Part shown: positions 1 through 8,416 of the stretch, one piece after another
How the letters are laid out: each line of letters opens with the position of its first letter
Numbering within the stretch: position 1 is the stretch's first letter
Source: an uncultured Ramlibacter sp.
GTDB taxonomy: Bacteria > Pseudomonadota > Gammaproteobacteria > Burkholderiales > Burkholderiaceae_C
DNA: 64,000 bases
Direction: 5' to 3'
Assembly: GCF_936925435.1 (NCBI RefSeq)
Contig: NZ_CAKZHQ010000003.1
Span: forward strand, 1 to 64,000
The notes under the pieces: model-generated
Databases searched by the model: none
Told to the model about the DNA's origin: nothing
The model's input: the letters and a program-made list of their open reading frames with translations, nothing else
Made by a program: the position numbers and the translations under genes

Positions 1-815
1 ATGGAGTCGCTGCCCTGGCGCACGGTGGTGACCACCTTGACCAGGCTTTCATTCATGGCCTTGAGCGCGCTCAGCAATTGACCGGTCTCGTCCTTGCTGT
101 GCACTTCGATGCGGGACGTCAGATCGCCCTGCGCCACCGTCTGCGCAATGCGCACTGCCTCAGAAATCGGACGCGTGATGGAGCGGATGACCCACAGGCC
201 GACCAGGACGGCGAGCAGCAAGCCCACCACGATGGAGCCAATGGCCACGGCCCGGATCGTTGCATAGCGCGCCACCGCGCCGTCGTACTCCTGCTTGGCC
301 ACATCCACCTGCAACTGCACGATCGCGTCAAGGTGCTTGGCCAAGGGCGTAAACAGCGGCTGCAAGGCACTGGTAATCAGGCGGCCCACTTCCTTCTGGT
401 CATGGGCGCGCAACGCCTTCTGCACCGGGTGCAAGCCCTCGGCGACGAAGCGCTCGAGCGCCTGGCTCACGTCCTTGGCGATGCGCTCTTCTTCCACCGT
501 CAGCTGGGTGGCCATGTAGGTTTTCCACATCTTGCTGCCGTCGGCAATGTCTTTCTCGATGGCCTCGCCAAAGCGAGCGCCGGCTTCCGGCGTTGCCGCG
601 CTCATCCCGGCATAGGCGGCGACCTGGCTGCCCTGCACGGCGCGGCGGACGGAGCCGATCTGGCCCAGGGCCACGGTGCGGTCTTCGTAGACGGTCTGCA
701 ATGCGTCGCGGGTCGCGCCCAGGCCCTGCAAGCCAACGCCGCCGACCAGGATCAGAAGCAGGGACATCAGGCCCAGCAGCAGGGACAGGCGGGTACCAAT
801 TTTGAGATTCTTCAT
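1..815 (-). CDS. Methyl-accepting chemotaxis protein, N-terminal part (cut by window edge)
   Basis: Chemoreceptor whose first 271 residues are in the window; the signalling domain lies beyond base 1. Reading down from the ATG at 815 the protein begins MKNLKIGTRL with a first membrane segment (about residues 10-30, rich in L, V and G). A periplasmic four-helix sensor-like region follows, then a second membrane segment (about 190-215) and a HAMP domain beginning near RSITRPISEAVRIA. This is the standard layout of Tar/Tsr-like receptors with a helical ligand domain. The ligand cannot be told from sequence. The gene is divergent from the AhpD-like gene at 1038. Confidence 0.88.
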   Translation of the reverse strand, partial: MKNLKIGTRLSLLLGLMSLLLILVGGVGLQGLGATRDALQTVYEDRTVALGQIGSVRRAVQGSQVAAYAGMSAATPEAGARFGEAIEKDIADGSKMWKTYMATQLTVEEERIAKDVSQALERFVAEGLHPVQKALRAHDQKEVGRLITSALQPLFTPLAKHLDAIVQLQVDVAKQEYDGAVARYATIRAVAIGSIVVGLLLAVLVGLWVIRSITRPISEAVRIAQTVAQGDLTSRIEVHSKDETGQLLSALKAMNESLVKVVTTVRQGSDS

Positions 816-1037
816 GTTTCTTTTTGCTGCGGGGCAGCGTTCTAATTGGGGAAGAAAACCGGCGGCCCCGCAACGCGGCGAAGTCGACCAGCGTGGTGCC
901 CAAAACCAGACGTCGTCTCGATGAAGGGCAGAACGATTCTTGTTTGGACGCTGAACCGGCCAAAGCGCGAGAAGGCGGGGGAACGCCATTCATTTGCGCT
1001 TTCACCACACGCATAATTTGCGTCCAAGGAGACCGCC

Positions 1038-1616
1038 ATGCCCACCAGCCGCTATCCCGCCCCCGAACTCAAGGACCTGCCCGAAGACATCCGCGCCAAG
1101 GTGCTGGAAGTGCAGGACAAGGCCGGCTTCGTGCCCAACGTCTTCCTGGCGCTGGCACGCCGGCCGGCCGAATGGCGGGCCTTCTTCGCCTACCACGACG
1201 CCTTGATGCTCAAGGAGGATGGGTCTCTGACCAAGGGCGAGCGCGAGATGATCGTCACCGCCACCAGCGCCGCCAACAACTGCCTGTACTGCGTGGTGGC
1301 GCACGGCGCCATCTTGCGCATCCACGAGAAGAAACCCCTGGTGGCCGACCAGGTGGCCGTCAATTGGCGCAAGGCCGACATCACGCCGCGCCAGAGCGCC
1401 ATGCTGGCGTTCGCGATGAAGGTCTGCCAGCACAGCGACGAGGTCGGCGAGGAGGACTTCCCGCCCCTGCATGCCCATGGCTTCTCGGACGAGGACATCT
1501 GGGACATCGCCGCCATCACGGCCTTCTTCGGCCTGTCCAACCGCATGGCCAGCTTTTCCAACATGCTGCCCAACCCGGAGTTCTATCTGATGGGCCGGGT
1601 ACCCAGGCAGAAATAG
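1038..1616 (+). CDS. AhpD-like peroxidase-related protein (carboxymuconolactone decarboxylase fold)
   Basis: 192-residue protein of the AhpD/CMD superfamily, the group often named peroxidase-related enzyme. The redox motif is CLYCVVAH, with Cys82, Cys85 and His89 in the spacing (CxxCxxxH) that AhpD uses to reduce peroxide-linked disulfides. The ATG at 1038 has AAGGAGACC just upstream. Family members are cytoplasmic thiol peroxidases or disulfide reductases, and the physiological substrate of this subgroup is not established. It stands alone between two chemoreceptor genes, so context adds nothing. Confidence 0.85.
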   Translation: MPTSRYPAPELKDLPEDIRAKVLEVQDKAGFVPNVFLALARRPAEWRAFFAYHDALMLKEDGSLTKGEREMIVTATSAANNCLYCVVAHGAILRIHEKKPLVADQVAVNWRKADITPRQSAMLAFAMKVCQHSDEVGEEDFPPLHAHGFSDEDIWDIAAITAFFGLSNRMASFSNMLPNPEFYLMGRVPRQK

Positions 1617-1794
1617 GACGAAGGAGCGGCGCGCAATCGAGCTGCCGGGAACGGCGACACCACCACCTCAAGATTCCTTCCCGCCGGCCGATAACTGGAC
1701 CAGTGCCGCCACAAGGCGCGCCTTGTCATGGCCGTACGCTTGCTTGTTCTCGTCGTCCGGCCGCTTTCTTGAGCCTGCCCCCACGGTGAATCCC

Positions 1795-3312
1795 ATGAAA
1801 CTGCGAACTCGCGTCCTGCTCCTTTGTATGGTTGCCCTGCTGGGCATGGTGGTGCTGGCCGCGGTGTCGCTGTCCACCCTGCGGCAATCGATGATGAAGG
1901 ACCGCACCGCCCAGTTGTCCACGCTGGTCGTTCTGGCGCATTCGGCGCTGGAAAAGCTGCATGCGCAGGAAAAGGCCGGCGAACTCTCGCAGGCCGACGC
2001 GCAGAAGGAGGCCAAGCGCATCATCGGCAGCTTCCGCAAGGACGAGCAATATTTCTTCGTGCGCGGCTTCACCAATGACGTGAACTACGTGCACCCGAAT
2101 CCCAAGCGCATCGGCATCGTCGACGAAAAGGGCGGCAAGGAAGCCGGCGTGCGCTACCGCGCCGCGCTGCAGGGCAAGACCATCGGCACGGTGATCGCCC
2201 CCGGCACCCGCCCCGGCACCAAGAACGAGGTCGAGAAGCTGTATGCGGTGATCAAGTTCGAGCCCTGGGACTGGACCATCGGTTTCGGCGACTACATCGA
2301 CGACATCGACACGGCCTTCTGGCGCAGCGCGATCATCCTGCTGTCGATCGGCGGCGTCCTGATGCTGATCGTCGGCGGCCTGGGTTGGAGCCTGGCGCGC
2401 AATCTGTACCGCCAGCTGGGCGGCGAGCCGGCCTATGCCTCGGACATCGTGCGCCGCATCGGCGCCGGCGATCTGTCGGTGAGCGTGAACCTGCGCCCGG
2501 GTGACGAGGCCAGCCTGCTGGCCGCAATGCACCAGATGCAGCAAAACCTGGCCGGCACCGTCAAGCAGATCCGCGAATCGACCGACACGATCGCCACCGC
2601 CTCCGGCGAGATCGCCTCCGGCAATCAGGACCTGTCCTCGCGCACCGAGGCCCAGGCCAGCGCACTGGAGCAGACCGCGGCCTCGATGGAGGAGCTGACC
2701 ACCACCGTCAAGCAGAACGCCGACAATGCCCGCCAGGCCAACCAGCTCGCGCTGTCGGCCTCCTCGATCGCCGTGCAGGGCGGCGACGTGGTCAGCCAGG
2801 TGGTGGACACCATGGCCTCGATCAGCGGCTCGTCCAAGAAGATCGTCGACATCATCTCGGTGATCGACGGCATCGCCTTCCAGACCAACATCCTGGCCCT
2901 CAACGCTGCTGTGGAAGCAGCGCGCGCCGGCGAGCAAGGCCGTGGCTTTGCGGTTGTGGCCAGCGAAGTGCGCAGCCTGGCGCAGCGCTCGGCAGCGGCA
3001 GCCAGGGAGATCAAGGGCCTGATCGACGACTCGGTCGGCAAGGTCGATACCGGCAGCGCCCTGGTGAGCCAGGCCGGCGCAACGATGGAGCAGATCGTCG
3101 GCAGCGTCAAGCGCGTGACTGACATCGTTGGCGAGATCACCCTGGCCAGCCAGGAGCAGACCGCCGGCATCGAGCAGATCCACCAGGCGATCACCCAGAT
3201 GGACCAGGCCACGCAGCAGAACGCCGCGCTGGTGGAAGAGGCCTCGGCCGCAGCCACCTCGCTGCAGCAGCAATCGCAGCATCTGGTGGCGGCCGTGCGC
3301 ATCTTCAGCTGA
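1795..3312 (+). CDS. Methyl-accepting chemotaxis protein with single Cache sensor
   Basis: 505-residue chemoreceptor. I start at the ATG at 1795, whose product [11 protein letters not shown] leads straight into a membrane segment; the in-frame ATG at 1723 would add 24 residues without a membrane-anchor character. Residues about 35-180 form a single-Cache (sCache_2) periplasmic sensor, with EQYFFVRG and the [13 protein letters not shown] end typical of receptors for small organic acids. A second membrane segment is at about 190-212, then HAMP. The MCP signalling domain holds the hairpin tip [20 protein letters not shown], which contacts CheA and CheW. Alternating Q/E-A heptads are likely methylation sites. 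No chemotaxis kinase gene is nearby. Confidence 0.95.
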   Translation: MKLRTRVLLLCMVALLGMVVLAAVSLSTLRQSMMKDRTAQLSTLVVLAHSALEKLHAQEKAGELSQADAQKEAKRIIGSFRKDEQYFFVRGFTNDVNYVHPNPKRIGIVDEKGGKEAGVRYRAALQGKTIGTVIAPGTRPGTKNEVEKLYAVIKFEPWDWTIGFGDYIDDIDTAFWRSAIILLSIGGVLMLIVGGLGWSLARNLYRQLGGEPAYASDIVRRIGAGDLSVSVNLRPGDEASLLAAMHQMQQNLAGTVKQIRESTDTIATASGEIASGNQDLSSRTEAQASALEQTAASMEELTTTVKQNADNARQANQLALSASSIAVQGGDVVSQVVDTMASISGSSKKIVDIISVIDGIAFQTNILALNAAVEAARAGEQGRGFAVVASEVRSLAQRSAAAAREIKGLIDDSVGKVDTGSALVSQAGATMEQIVGSVKRVTDIVGEITLASQEQTAGIEQIHQAITQMDQATQQNAALVEEASAAATSLQQQSQHLVAAVRIFS

Positions 3313-3329
3313 GGCCTGGCGCCCGGCGT

Positions 3330-3749
3330 CTAGGCAAGCAGGGCGCGCACCCAGTCCGGCAGGGGCAGCGACTTTTGCGCCGGGAAGTCGACCCACACCG
3401 TGGTCGCGCCGCCGCTGGCGTAGATGGTGCCAAGCTGGTCGGTGCGCTCCATCGTGGCCCAGCTCTCGAAGCTGCTGCGGCCCGGGTCGCTGACGTACAT
3501 CTTGACCAGGATGTCGCCGGGAAACTCGAACTGGCGGTGGAAGGTGCAAAAGGCGTTGATGATGACCAGGCCCTCGCCGCGCGGGTCCAGCGCAATGCCA
3601 ATGGAGCGCAGCCATTCCAGCCGGGCGATCTCCAGGTAGCGGAAATAGATGGTGTTGTTGACATGGCCCATGGCGTCCATGTCGCCCCAGCGGATGGGGA
3701 TGACCATCTCGTAGACAAACTTCTTTTTCTCGGGGATGTCGATCTTCAT
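3330..3749 (-). CDS. Acyl-CoA thioesterase, 4-hydroxybenzoyl-CoA thioesterase (hot-dog) family
   Basis: 139-residue single hot-dog protein. The family signature WGDMDAMGHVNN (residues 21-32) carries the conserved Asp and the HVNN turn of 4HBT/YbgC-type thioesterases, which hydrolyse acyl-CoA or aroyl-CoA thioesters in the cytoplasm. It is the last gene of a minus-strand run: its ATG at 3749 directly follows the stop of the DMT transporter (3746-3748). Coexpression with a short-chain dehydrogenase and an exporter suggests handling of a fatty or aromatic acyl-CoA product. The exact substrate is unknown. Confidence 0.86.
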   Translation of the reverse strand: MKIDIPEKKKFVYEMVIPIRWGDMDAMGHVNNTIYFRYLEIARLEWLRSIGIALDPRGEGLVIINAFCTFHRQFEFPGDILVKMYVSDPGRSSFESWATMERTDQLGTIYASGGATTVWVDFPAQKSLPLPDWVRALLA

Positions 3750-4636
3750 CGGTGTGCCTTGATGGATGCCAGGATGCCCAGGGTGAACAGCACGCAGGCG
3801 GCCGATTGGGCCAGGCTGGGCCAGCGGCCGTCCCAGGCAAAAGAATAGAGCAACGCGAACAAGGTTTCGCTGACGATCAGCTGGCCGCACAGGCTGGCCG
3901 ACAGGCGCCGGCTGGCAATGTTCCACAGGAGGGTTGCCAGCCAGGCCGAGCCAAAGCCTGTCGCTATGCAAATGATAGCAAACCGCGGCCATTCCGAGCG
4001 GGAGAACAGCTCTTTTGCCTCTGATCCGGCGGCCAACCAGAGGGCCAGCGCGCCCAGGCCTGTGGCCACGCCCAGCCAGTTGGCCCAGTCGGTGGCGCGC
4101 ACCTCGGGGTGGCGCTTGAGCCAGGTCGAATTGAGGATGGCAAAGGCGGTCCAGCAGGCCATGGCCGCCACCGCCAGCGCGATGCCGCGCCAGTAGCTGG
4201 CGTCCGCTGCGGTCTGCAGCCCGCCGTGCGGGGCCCCCATCATCAGCGCCAGGCCGGCCAGCGTCAGCACCAGGCCGGGCGCCAGCGCCGCCCAGCGCAG
4301 GTGGCCTGGCTTGCCCAGCAGCATGACCCACAGCGGGATGGTGCCGATGATGAGCGTGGGCACCTCGGTGCCAGCATCGCGGATGGCCAATACCAGCAGC
4401 AGATAGTAGCCGCCAAAGCCCAGCAGGCTCATGCCCAAGGCGGCGCCGGCTTGCTGCCATGTCGGCAGGCGGCGCGGCCGCAACAACAGCAAGAGCACGC
4501 CGGCCACCGCGCCATAGGCGGCAAAGCGGCCGGCGCTCAGGTCGACCGAGGAATAAGCCGCCACCATGCGCGGCGCCACGAAGACCAGTCCCCACAGGGC
4601 GCCAGCCGCCAGGCCGGCCAGGATGCCCGTCAACAC
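3746..4636 (-). CDS. DMT-superfamily (EamA) transporter
   Basis: Inner-membrane carrier of about 296 residues with ten predicted membrane helices in two EamA repeats. Examples are GILAGLAAGALWGLVFVAP at the N-terminus and LSASLCGQLIVSETLFALLY in the second repeat. The usual length of the family is 280-310. No ATG fits the N-terminus; I use the GTG at 4636 (product begins VLTGILAG), 11 bases after the upstream SDR gene stops. A TTG one codon later is also possible. DMT proteins mostly export metabolites such as amino acids. The stretch near 3963-4019 is AT-rich and contains a dispersed repeat copy in antisense orientation, encoding FAIICIA with rare codons. Confidence 0.86.
   Translation of the reverse strand: MLTGILAGLAAGALWGLVFVAPRMVAAYSSVDLSAGRFAAYGAVAGVLLLLLRPRRLPTWQQAGAALGMSLLGFGGYYLLLVLAIRDAGTEVPTLIIGTIPLWVMLLGKPGHLRWAALAPGLVLTLAGLALMMGAPHGGLQTAADASYWRGIALAVAAMACWTAFAILNSTWLKRHPEVRATDWANWLGVATGLGALALWLAAGSEAKELFSRSEWPRFAIICIATGFGSAWLATLLWNIASRRLSASLCGQLIVSETLFALLYSFAWDGRWPSLAQSAACVLFTLGILASIKAHR
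3963..4019 (+). repeat. Dispersed 17-nt arm plus hairpin repeat, copy 1 (inside DMT transporter gene)
   Basis: The arm GCTATGCAAATGATAGC (3963-3979) is followed by a GC-rich part containing CCATTCCGAGCGGG and a GAGC...GCTC hairpin ending in TTTT. It runs opposite to the transporter gene. The transporter codons here (TTT, ATT, ATA, ACA) are rare for this genome. See the other copies at 13259, 28678, 35861, 48458, 57217 and 60002. Confidence 0.6.
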
Positions 4637-4647
4637 GGATCTGCTTT

Positions 4648-5430
4648 TTACAAAGCGAAGCCGTCGTCGGCAGCGATGATGGCGCCGTTGATGAAGTGGC
4701 TCTGGCTGCTGGCCAGCAGCACCACCAGCGCGTCCAGGTCTTCGGGCTGGCCGACGCGCTTGCGCGGCAGCATCTGCATCAGCCTCTGGCCCTGCTCGGT
4801 CTGCCAGTGGTGGTGGTTGATCTCGGTGTCGATGTAGCCCGGGCAAATGGCGTTGGTGTTGATCTCGAAGCGGCCCCATTCCAGCGCCATGGCCTTGGTC
4901 ATGTGGACCACGGCCGCCTTGCTCATGCAATAGGCGCCGATCTGCGGCAGCACCTTCAGGCCGGCCATCGAGGCGATGTTGATGATGCGCCCGCCGGTGT
5001 AGGTGCCCGGCGCCGCGCCGCGCGCGCGCGCCAGCATGCGCTTGCCCACTTCCTGCGCCACGAAAAAGGCGCCCTTGACGTTGGTGTCGAAGATGAAGTC
5101 GTAGTCGTCCTCGCCCACGTCTTGCAGGCGCTGGGTGGTCGAGACGCCGGAGTTGTTGACCAGGATGTCGATCGAGCCGACTTCGGTCTCGGCATGGGCG
5201 ACGGCCGACTTGATGCTGTCCAGGTTGGTCACGTCCAGCTGCGTCACATGGGCATCGCCGCCCTCGGCCTCGATCTGCGCGCGCAGCTCCTTGAGGCGCT
5301 CGACCCGCCGACTGGCCAGCACGACGGCGGCGCCGGCGCGGGACAGGGCCCGGGCGAACTGCGCGCCCAGGCCGCTGGAGGCGCCAGTCACAAAGGCGAC
5401 GCGGCCGGATAAATCGATGCTGTACGCCAC
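4648..5430 (-). CDS. Short-chain dehydrogenase/reductase (SDR)
   Basis: Classical SDR of 260 residues, an NAD(P)(H)-dependent oxidoreductase. The dinucleotide motif TGASSGLG is at residues 15-22, the structural NNSG at 92-95, and the catalytic residues are Ser154 (NIASMAG), Tyr167 and Lys171 (YCMSK). The start is GTG at 5430, with GGAG five bases upstream. It opens a minus-strand operon with a DMT exporter and a thioesterase. It is divergent from the ETF-ubiquinone oxidoreductase gene, sharing a 126-bp region with a TetR-type palindrome, which fits a role in fatty-acid or acyl-CoA oxidation. The substrate is not evident. Confidence 0.9.
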   Translation of the reverse strand: MAYSIDLSGRVAFVTGASSGLGAQFARALSRAGAAVVLASRRVERLKELRAQIEAEGGDAHVTQLDVTNLDSIKSAVAHAETEVGSIDILVNNSGVSTTQRLQDVGEDDYDFIFDTNVKGAFFVAQEVGKRMLARARGAAPGTYTGGRIINIASMAGLKVLPQIGAYCMSKAAVVHMTKAMALEWGRFEINTNAICPGYIDTEINHHHWQTEQGQRLMQMLPRKRVGQPEDLDALVVLLASSQSHFINGAIIAADDGFAL

Positions 5431-5453
5431 AGGAGTCTCCTGACTAAAAATAA

Positions 5454-5470
5454 GAACGACCGTTCGGTTA
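5454..5470. promoter_or_regulatory. TetR-type operator palindrome between SDR and ETF-QO genes
   Basis: The 17 bases GAACGACCGTTCGGTTA contain the perfect palindrome ACCG-TT-CGGT (5459-5468) in the short divergent intergenic region. ACCGNNCGGT-like cores are common for TetR-family repressors, several of which control fatty-acid degradation in betaproteobacteria. The position allows control of both genes. The regulator is not encoded in this window; the assignment is inference. Confidence 0.45.
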
Positions 5471-5556
5471 CCACCGTCTGCCACTCTAAAATGCCTGGGC
5501 CCGGCGGCAGCCACCGCCCACCCGCGAGTGCAAACAATTATCAGCGAGAGAGCTCC

Positions 5557-7254
5557 ATGACCCACGAAGAAATACTGGCGCAGTTCGGACCGCGCGAAGC
5601 AATGGAATACGACGTGGTGGTGGTCGGCGGCGGCCCCGGCGGCCTGGCCACGGCCATCCACCTCAAGCAGCTGGCGGCCGCGCATGGCAAGGAGGTGTCG
5701 GTGGTGGTGCTGGAGAAGGGCTCCGAGCCCGGCGCCCACATCCTGTCGGGCGCCATCATGGACCCGCGCGCCCTGAGCGAGCTGTTCCCCGACTGGAAGG
5801 AACGCGGCGCGCCGCTGAACCAGCCGGTGACCGACGACGCCATGGTGTTCCTGGGCGAGAACTCGGCGTTCCGCACGCCCAATATCTTCCTGCCCGCGTG
5901 CTTCGAGAACCACGGCAACTACATCGTCAGCCTGGGCAACGTGACCCGCTGGCTGGCCCAGCAGGCCGAAGCCCTGGGCGTGGAGATCTTCCCGGGCTTT
6001 CCGGCGGCCGAAGTCCTGTACAACGCCGACGGCTCGGTCAAGGGCGTGGCCACCGGCAACATGGGCGTGGGCAAGGACGGCGAGCCCACCGACAGCTTCC
6101 AGCTGGGCATGGAACTGCATGCCAAGTACACCATCTTCGCCGAGGGCTCGCGCGGCCATCTGGGCAAGCAGTTGATCGGCCGCTTCAAGCTGGACGCCGG
6201 CAAGGATCCGCAGACCTACGGCCTGGGCGTCAAGGAAGTGTGGGAGATCGACCCCAAGCGTCACACGCCGGGCTTCGTCATGCACACCGCCGGCTGGCCC
6301 ATGGACAACAGCACTTACGGCGGCGCCTTTCTGTACCACATGGAAGGCAACAAGGTGGTGCTGGGCTTCATCACCGGCCTGGACTACAGCAACCCCTACC
6401 TGAGCCCCTTCGAGGAATTCCAGCGCTGGAAGACGCACGCCAACATCCGCTGGTACCTCGAAGGCGACACCGAGCAGGGCATCAATCCCGGCAAGCGCCT
6501 GGAATACGGCGCGCGCGCCATCACCGCCGGCGGCCTGATGAGCCTGCCCAAGCTGGTCTTCCCCGGCGGCGCCCTGGTCGGCTGCGATGCGGGTTTTCTC
6601 AACGTCAGCCGCATCAAGGGCAGCCATGCCGCCATCAAGACCGGCATGCTGGCCGCGCAGGCAGCCTACGACGCCATCACCGCCGGTCGCCAGCACGACG
6701 AACTGGACGCCTACCCCAAGGCCTTCGAAAAGAGCTGGCTGCACGAGGAGCTGAGCAAATCGCGCAACTTCAAGGCCTGGTTCAAGAAGGGCCTGCTGGT
6801 GGCCACGCTGATGAACGGCATCGAGCAATGGCTGCTGCGCGGCCGCATGCCCTGGACGCTGCGCCGCGACAAGCCCGACCACGCCGCCCTGAAGCCGGCA
6901 TCGCAGTGCAAGCCCATCGTCTACCCCAAGCCCGACGGCAAACTGACCTTCGATCGGCTCTCATCGGTGTTCATCTCCAACACCAACCACGCCGAGGAGC
7001 AACCGGCCCATCTGACACTCAAGGATGCGTCGGTGCCGGTCAACGTCAATCTGGCGCGCTTTGCCGGTCCCGAGGCCCGCTACTGCCCGGCCGGCGTGTA
7101 CGAGTTCGTCAAGAACCCGGACAACACCGACCGCCTGCAGATCAACGCGCAGAACTGCGTGCATTGCAAGACCTGCGACATCAAGGATCCCACCCAGAAC
7201 ATCGTCTGGGTCACGCCCGAAGGCGGCGGCGGGCCCAACTACACCAACATGTAG
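5557..7254 (+). CDS. Electron-transfer flavoprotein:ubiquinone oxidoreductase
   Basis: 565-residue membrane-associated flavoprotein that passes electrons from ETF (reduced by acyl-CoA and other dehydrogenases) to ubiquinone. Near the N-terminus is the FAD Rossmann motif VVVVGGGPGGLATAIHL (about residues 20-36). The central part carries conserved GLGVKEVWEI and FPGGALVGCDAGFLNV. The C-terminus has the [4Fe-4S] ligands as YCPAGVYEF and NCVHCKTCDIKDP. Length matches the family (about 550-600). I start at the ATG at 5557, with GAGAGAG upstream, rather than the in-frame ATG at 5491. The divergent neighbour is an SDR. Confidence 0.96.
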   Translation: MTHEEILAQFGPREAMEYDVVVVGGGPGGLATAIHLKQLAAAHGKEVSVVVLEKGSEPGAHILSGAIMDPRALSELFPDWKERGAPLNQPVTDDAMVFLGENSAFRTPNIFLPACFENHGNYIVSLGNVTRWLAQQAEALGVEIFPGFPAAEVLYNADGSVKGVATGNMGVGKDGEPTDSFQLGMELHAKYTIFAEGSRGHLGKQLIGRFKLDAGKDPQTYGLGVKEVWEIDPKRHTPGFVMHTAGWPMDNSTYGGAFLYHMEGNKVVLGFITGLDYSNPYLSPFEEFQRWKTHANIRWYLEGDTEQGINPGKRLEYGARAITAGGLMSLPKLVFPGGALVGCDAGFLNVSRIKGSHAAIKTGMLAAQAAYDAITAGRQHDELDAYPKAFEKSWLHEELSKSRNFKAWFKKGLLVATLMNGIEQWLLRGRMPWTLRRDKPDHAALKPASQCKPIVYPKPDGKLTFDRLSSVFISNTNHAEEQPAHLTLKDASVPVNVNLARFAGPEARYCPAGVYEFVKNPDNTDRLQINAQNCVHCKTCDIKDPTQNIVWVTPEGGGGPNYTNM

Positions 7255-7308
7255 GCGGCGCGGCAGGGGTCCGCGAAAACCCGTAGTCGGGGGCCCGTCC
7301 GGCCGGGC

Positions 7309-7314
7309 CATAAT
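7309..7314 (+). promoter_or_regulatory. Likely -10 box of the TRAP operon promoter
   Basis: CATAAT lies 78 bases before the TTG start of the substrate-binding gene and just upstream of the operator palindrome at 7320. I see no convincing -35 hexamer at the usual spacing, so this is tentative. Confidence 0.3.
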
Positions 7315-7319
7315 CGGGA

Positions 7320-7338
7320 AAAGTTGTATGACAACTTT
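7320..7338. promoter_or_regulatory. Perfect 19-bp palindrome, GntR (FCD)-type operator candidate
   Basis: AAAGTTGTATGACAACTTT is an 8-bp inverted repeat around ATG. The core TTGTATGACAA fits TNGTNNNACNA, the usual operator pattern of GntR regulators of the FadR/FCD subfamily. It lies just downstream of the likely -10 box, where binding would block transcription of the TRAP operon. FCD regulators commonly sense organic or sugar acids, which are also typical TRAP substrates. Confidence 0.55.
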
Positions 7339-7391
7339 GGCGAACGTGGCCCCAATGGCCATGCGCAACCCTTCCCCTCCAGGAGACAAAC

Positions 7392-8366
7392 TTGAAGCTT
7401 TCCCAACTCACTCTCGCCGCGGGCCTGGCCCTGGGCCTCGCCGCAGCCGCACAAGCCCAGACCACGGTGCTCAAGATCGGCTACGCCACGACCAAGGAAT
7501 CGCACTACGGCGTGGGCTCCACGGTGTTCTGCGATGAGATCGAGAAGGGCACGGCCGGCCGCTACAAGTGCCAGCAGTTCCCCAGTTCCGCCCTGGGTGG
7601 TGAGCGCGAGCAGATCGAAGCCGTGCAACTGGGCACGCAGGACCTGACCAACACCTCGACCGGCCCGGTCGGCAACTTCGTGCCGGAAGTCAAGATCGTC
7701 GACATCCCCTTCCTGTTCCGTGACTACGACCACGCGCGCAAGGTGATGGACGGCCCGATCGGCCAGGACATCCTGGCCAAATTCCCCAGCAAGGGCATCA
7801 TCGCCCTGGCCTGGACGGAAAACGGCTTCCGTCACATGACCAACAGCAAGCGCGACATCGTCAAGCCGTCCGACGCTGCCGGCCTGAAGATGCGCACCAT
7901 GGAAAACAAGGTGCACATGGACGGCTACCGCACCTTCGGCATCCTGCCCACGCCCATGGCCTTCCCGGAACTGTTCGGTGCCCTGCAGCAAGGCACGGTC
8001 GACGGCCAGGAAAACCCCATCCCCGTGATCCTGGCCTCCAAGTTCTCGCAGGTGCAAAAGCACCTGTCGCTGACCGGCCACGTGTACTCGCCCGCCCTGC
8101 TGCTGCTGTCGCCCAAGGTCTGGAACAAGCTGTCGGACGCCGACAAGAAGGTCTTCAGCGACGCGGCCAAGAAGGCCGGTGCGGCCCAGCGCAAGAAGGT
8201 CAACGACGACGAGAACAGCGGCATCGCCCAGCTCGAGAAGGACGGCATGAAGGTCACCAAGACCGTCGACGGCGCGGCCTTCCGTGAAGCGCTCAAGCCC
8301 GCCTACGCCGGCTACGCCAAGGAATTCGGCGCCGACAACATCAAGAAGATCCAGGACGTCAAGTAA
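7392..8366 (+). CDS. TRAP transporter solute-binding protein, DctP family
   Basis: 324-residue periplasmic binding protein. The start is TTG at 7392, seven bases after AGGAG. A signal peptide (about residues 1-22, ending AAQAQ) precedes the mature N-terminus TTVLKIGYAT. DctP hallmarks are GLKMRTMEN, with the conserved Arg that salt-bridges a carboxylate ligand, and PTPMAFPELFGALQQGTVDG. The ligand is therefore probably a carboxylic acid. It is first in the operon with the small and large permeases, and a hairpin separates it from the small permease, which may raise its level relative to them. Confidence 0.95.
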   Translation: MKLSQLTLAAGLALGLAAAAQAQTTVLKIGYATTKESHYGVGSTVFCDEIEKGTAGRYKCQQFPSSALGGEREQIEAVQLGTQDLTNTSTGPVGNFVPEVKIVDIPFLFRDYDHARKVMDGPIGQDILAKFPSKGIIALAWTENGFRHMTNSKRDIVKPSDAAGLKMRTMENKVHMDGYRTFGILPTPMAFPELFGALQQGTVDGQENPIPVILASKFSQVQKHLSLTGHVYSPALLLLSPKVWNKLSDADKKVFSDAAKKAGAAQRKKVNDDENSGIAQLEKDGMKVTKTVDGAAFREALKPAYAGYAKEFGADNIKKIQDVK

Positions 8367-8387
8367 GCTCCGGCGACGACCCAACAC

Positions 8388-8415
8388 ACCGCCCGGCGAC
8401 CCCGGGCGGTTTTTT
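8388..8415 (+). terminator. Intercistronic terminator-like hairpin just before the TRAP small permease
   Basis: ACCGCCCGG (8388-8396) pairs with CCGGGCGGT (8402-8410) over a five-base loop, followed by six Ts (8410-8415). The ATG of the next gene is at 8417. It looks like a Rho-independent terminator that would be partial, leaving more binding protein than permease. The 3' arm GGGCGG is also the only plausible Shine-Dalgarno for the next gene. Confidence 0.75.
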
Positions 8416-8416
8416 C

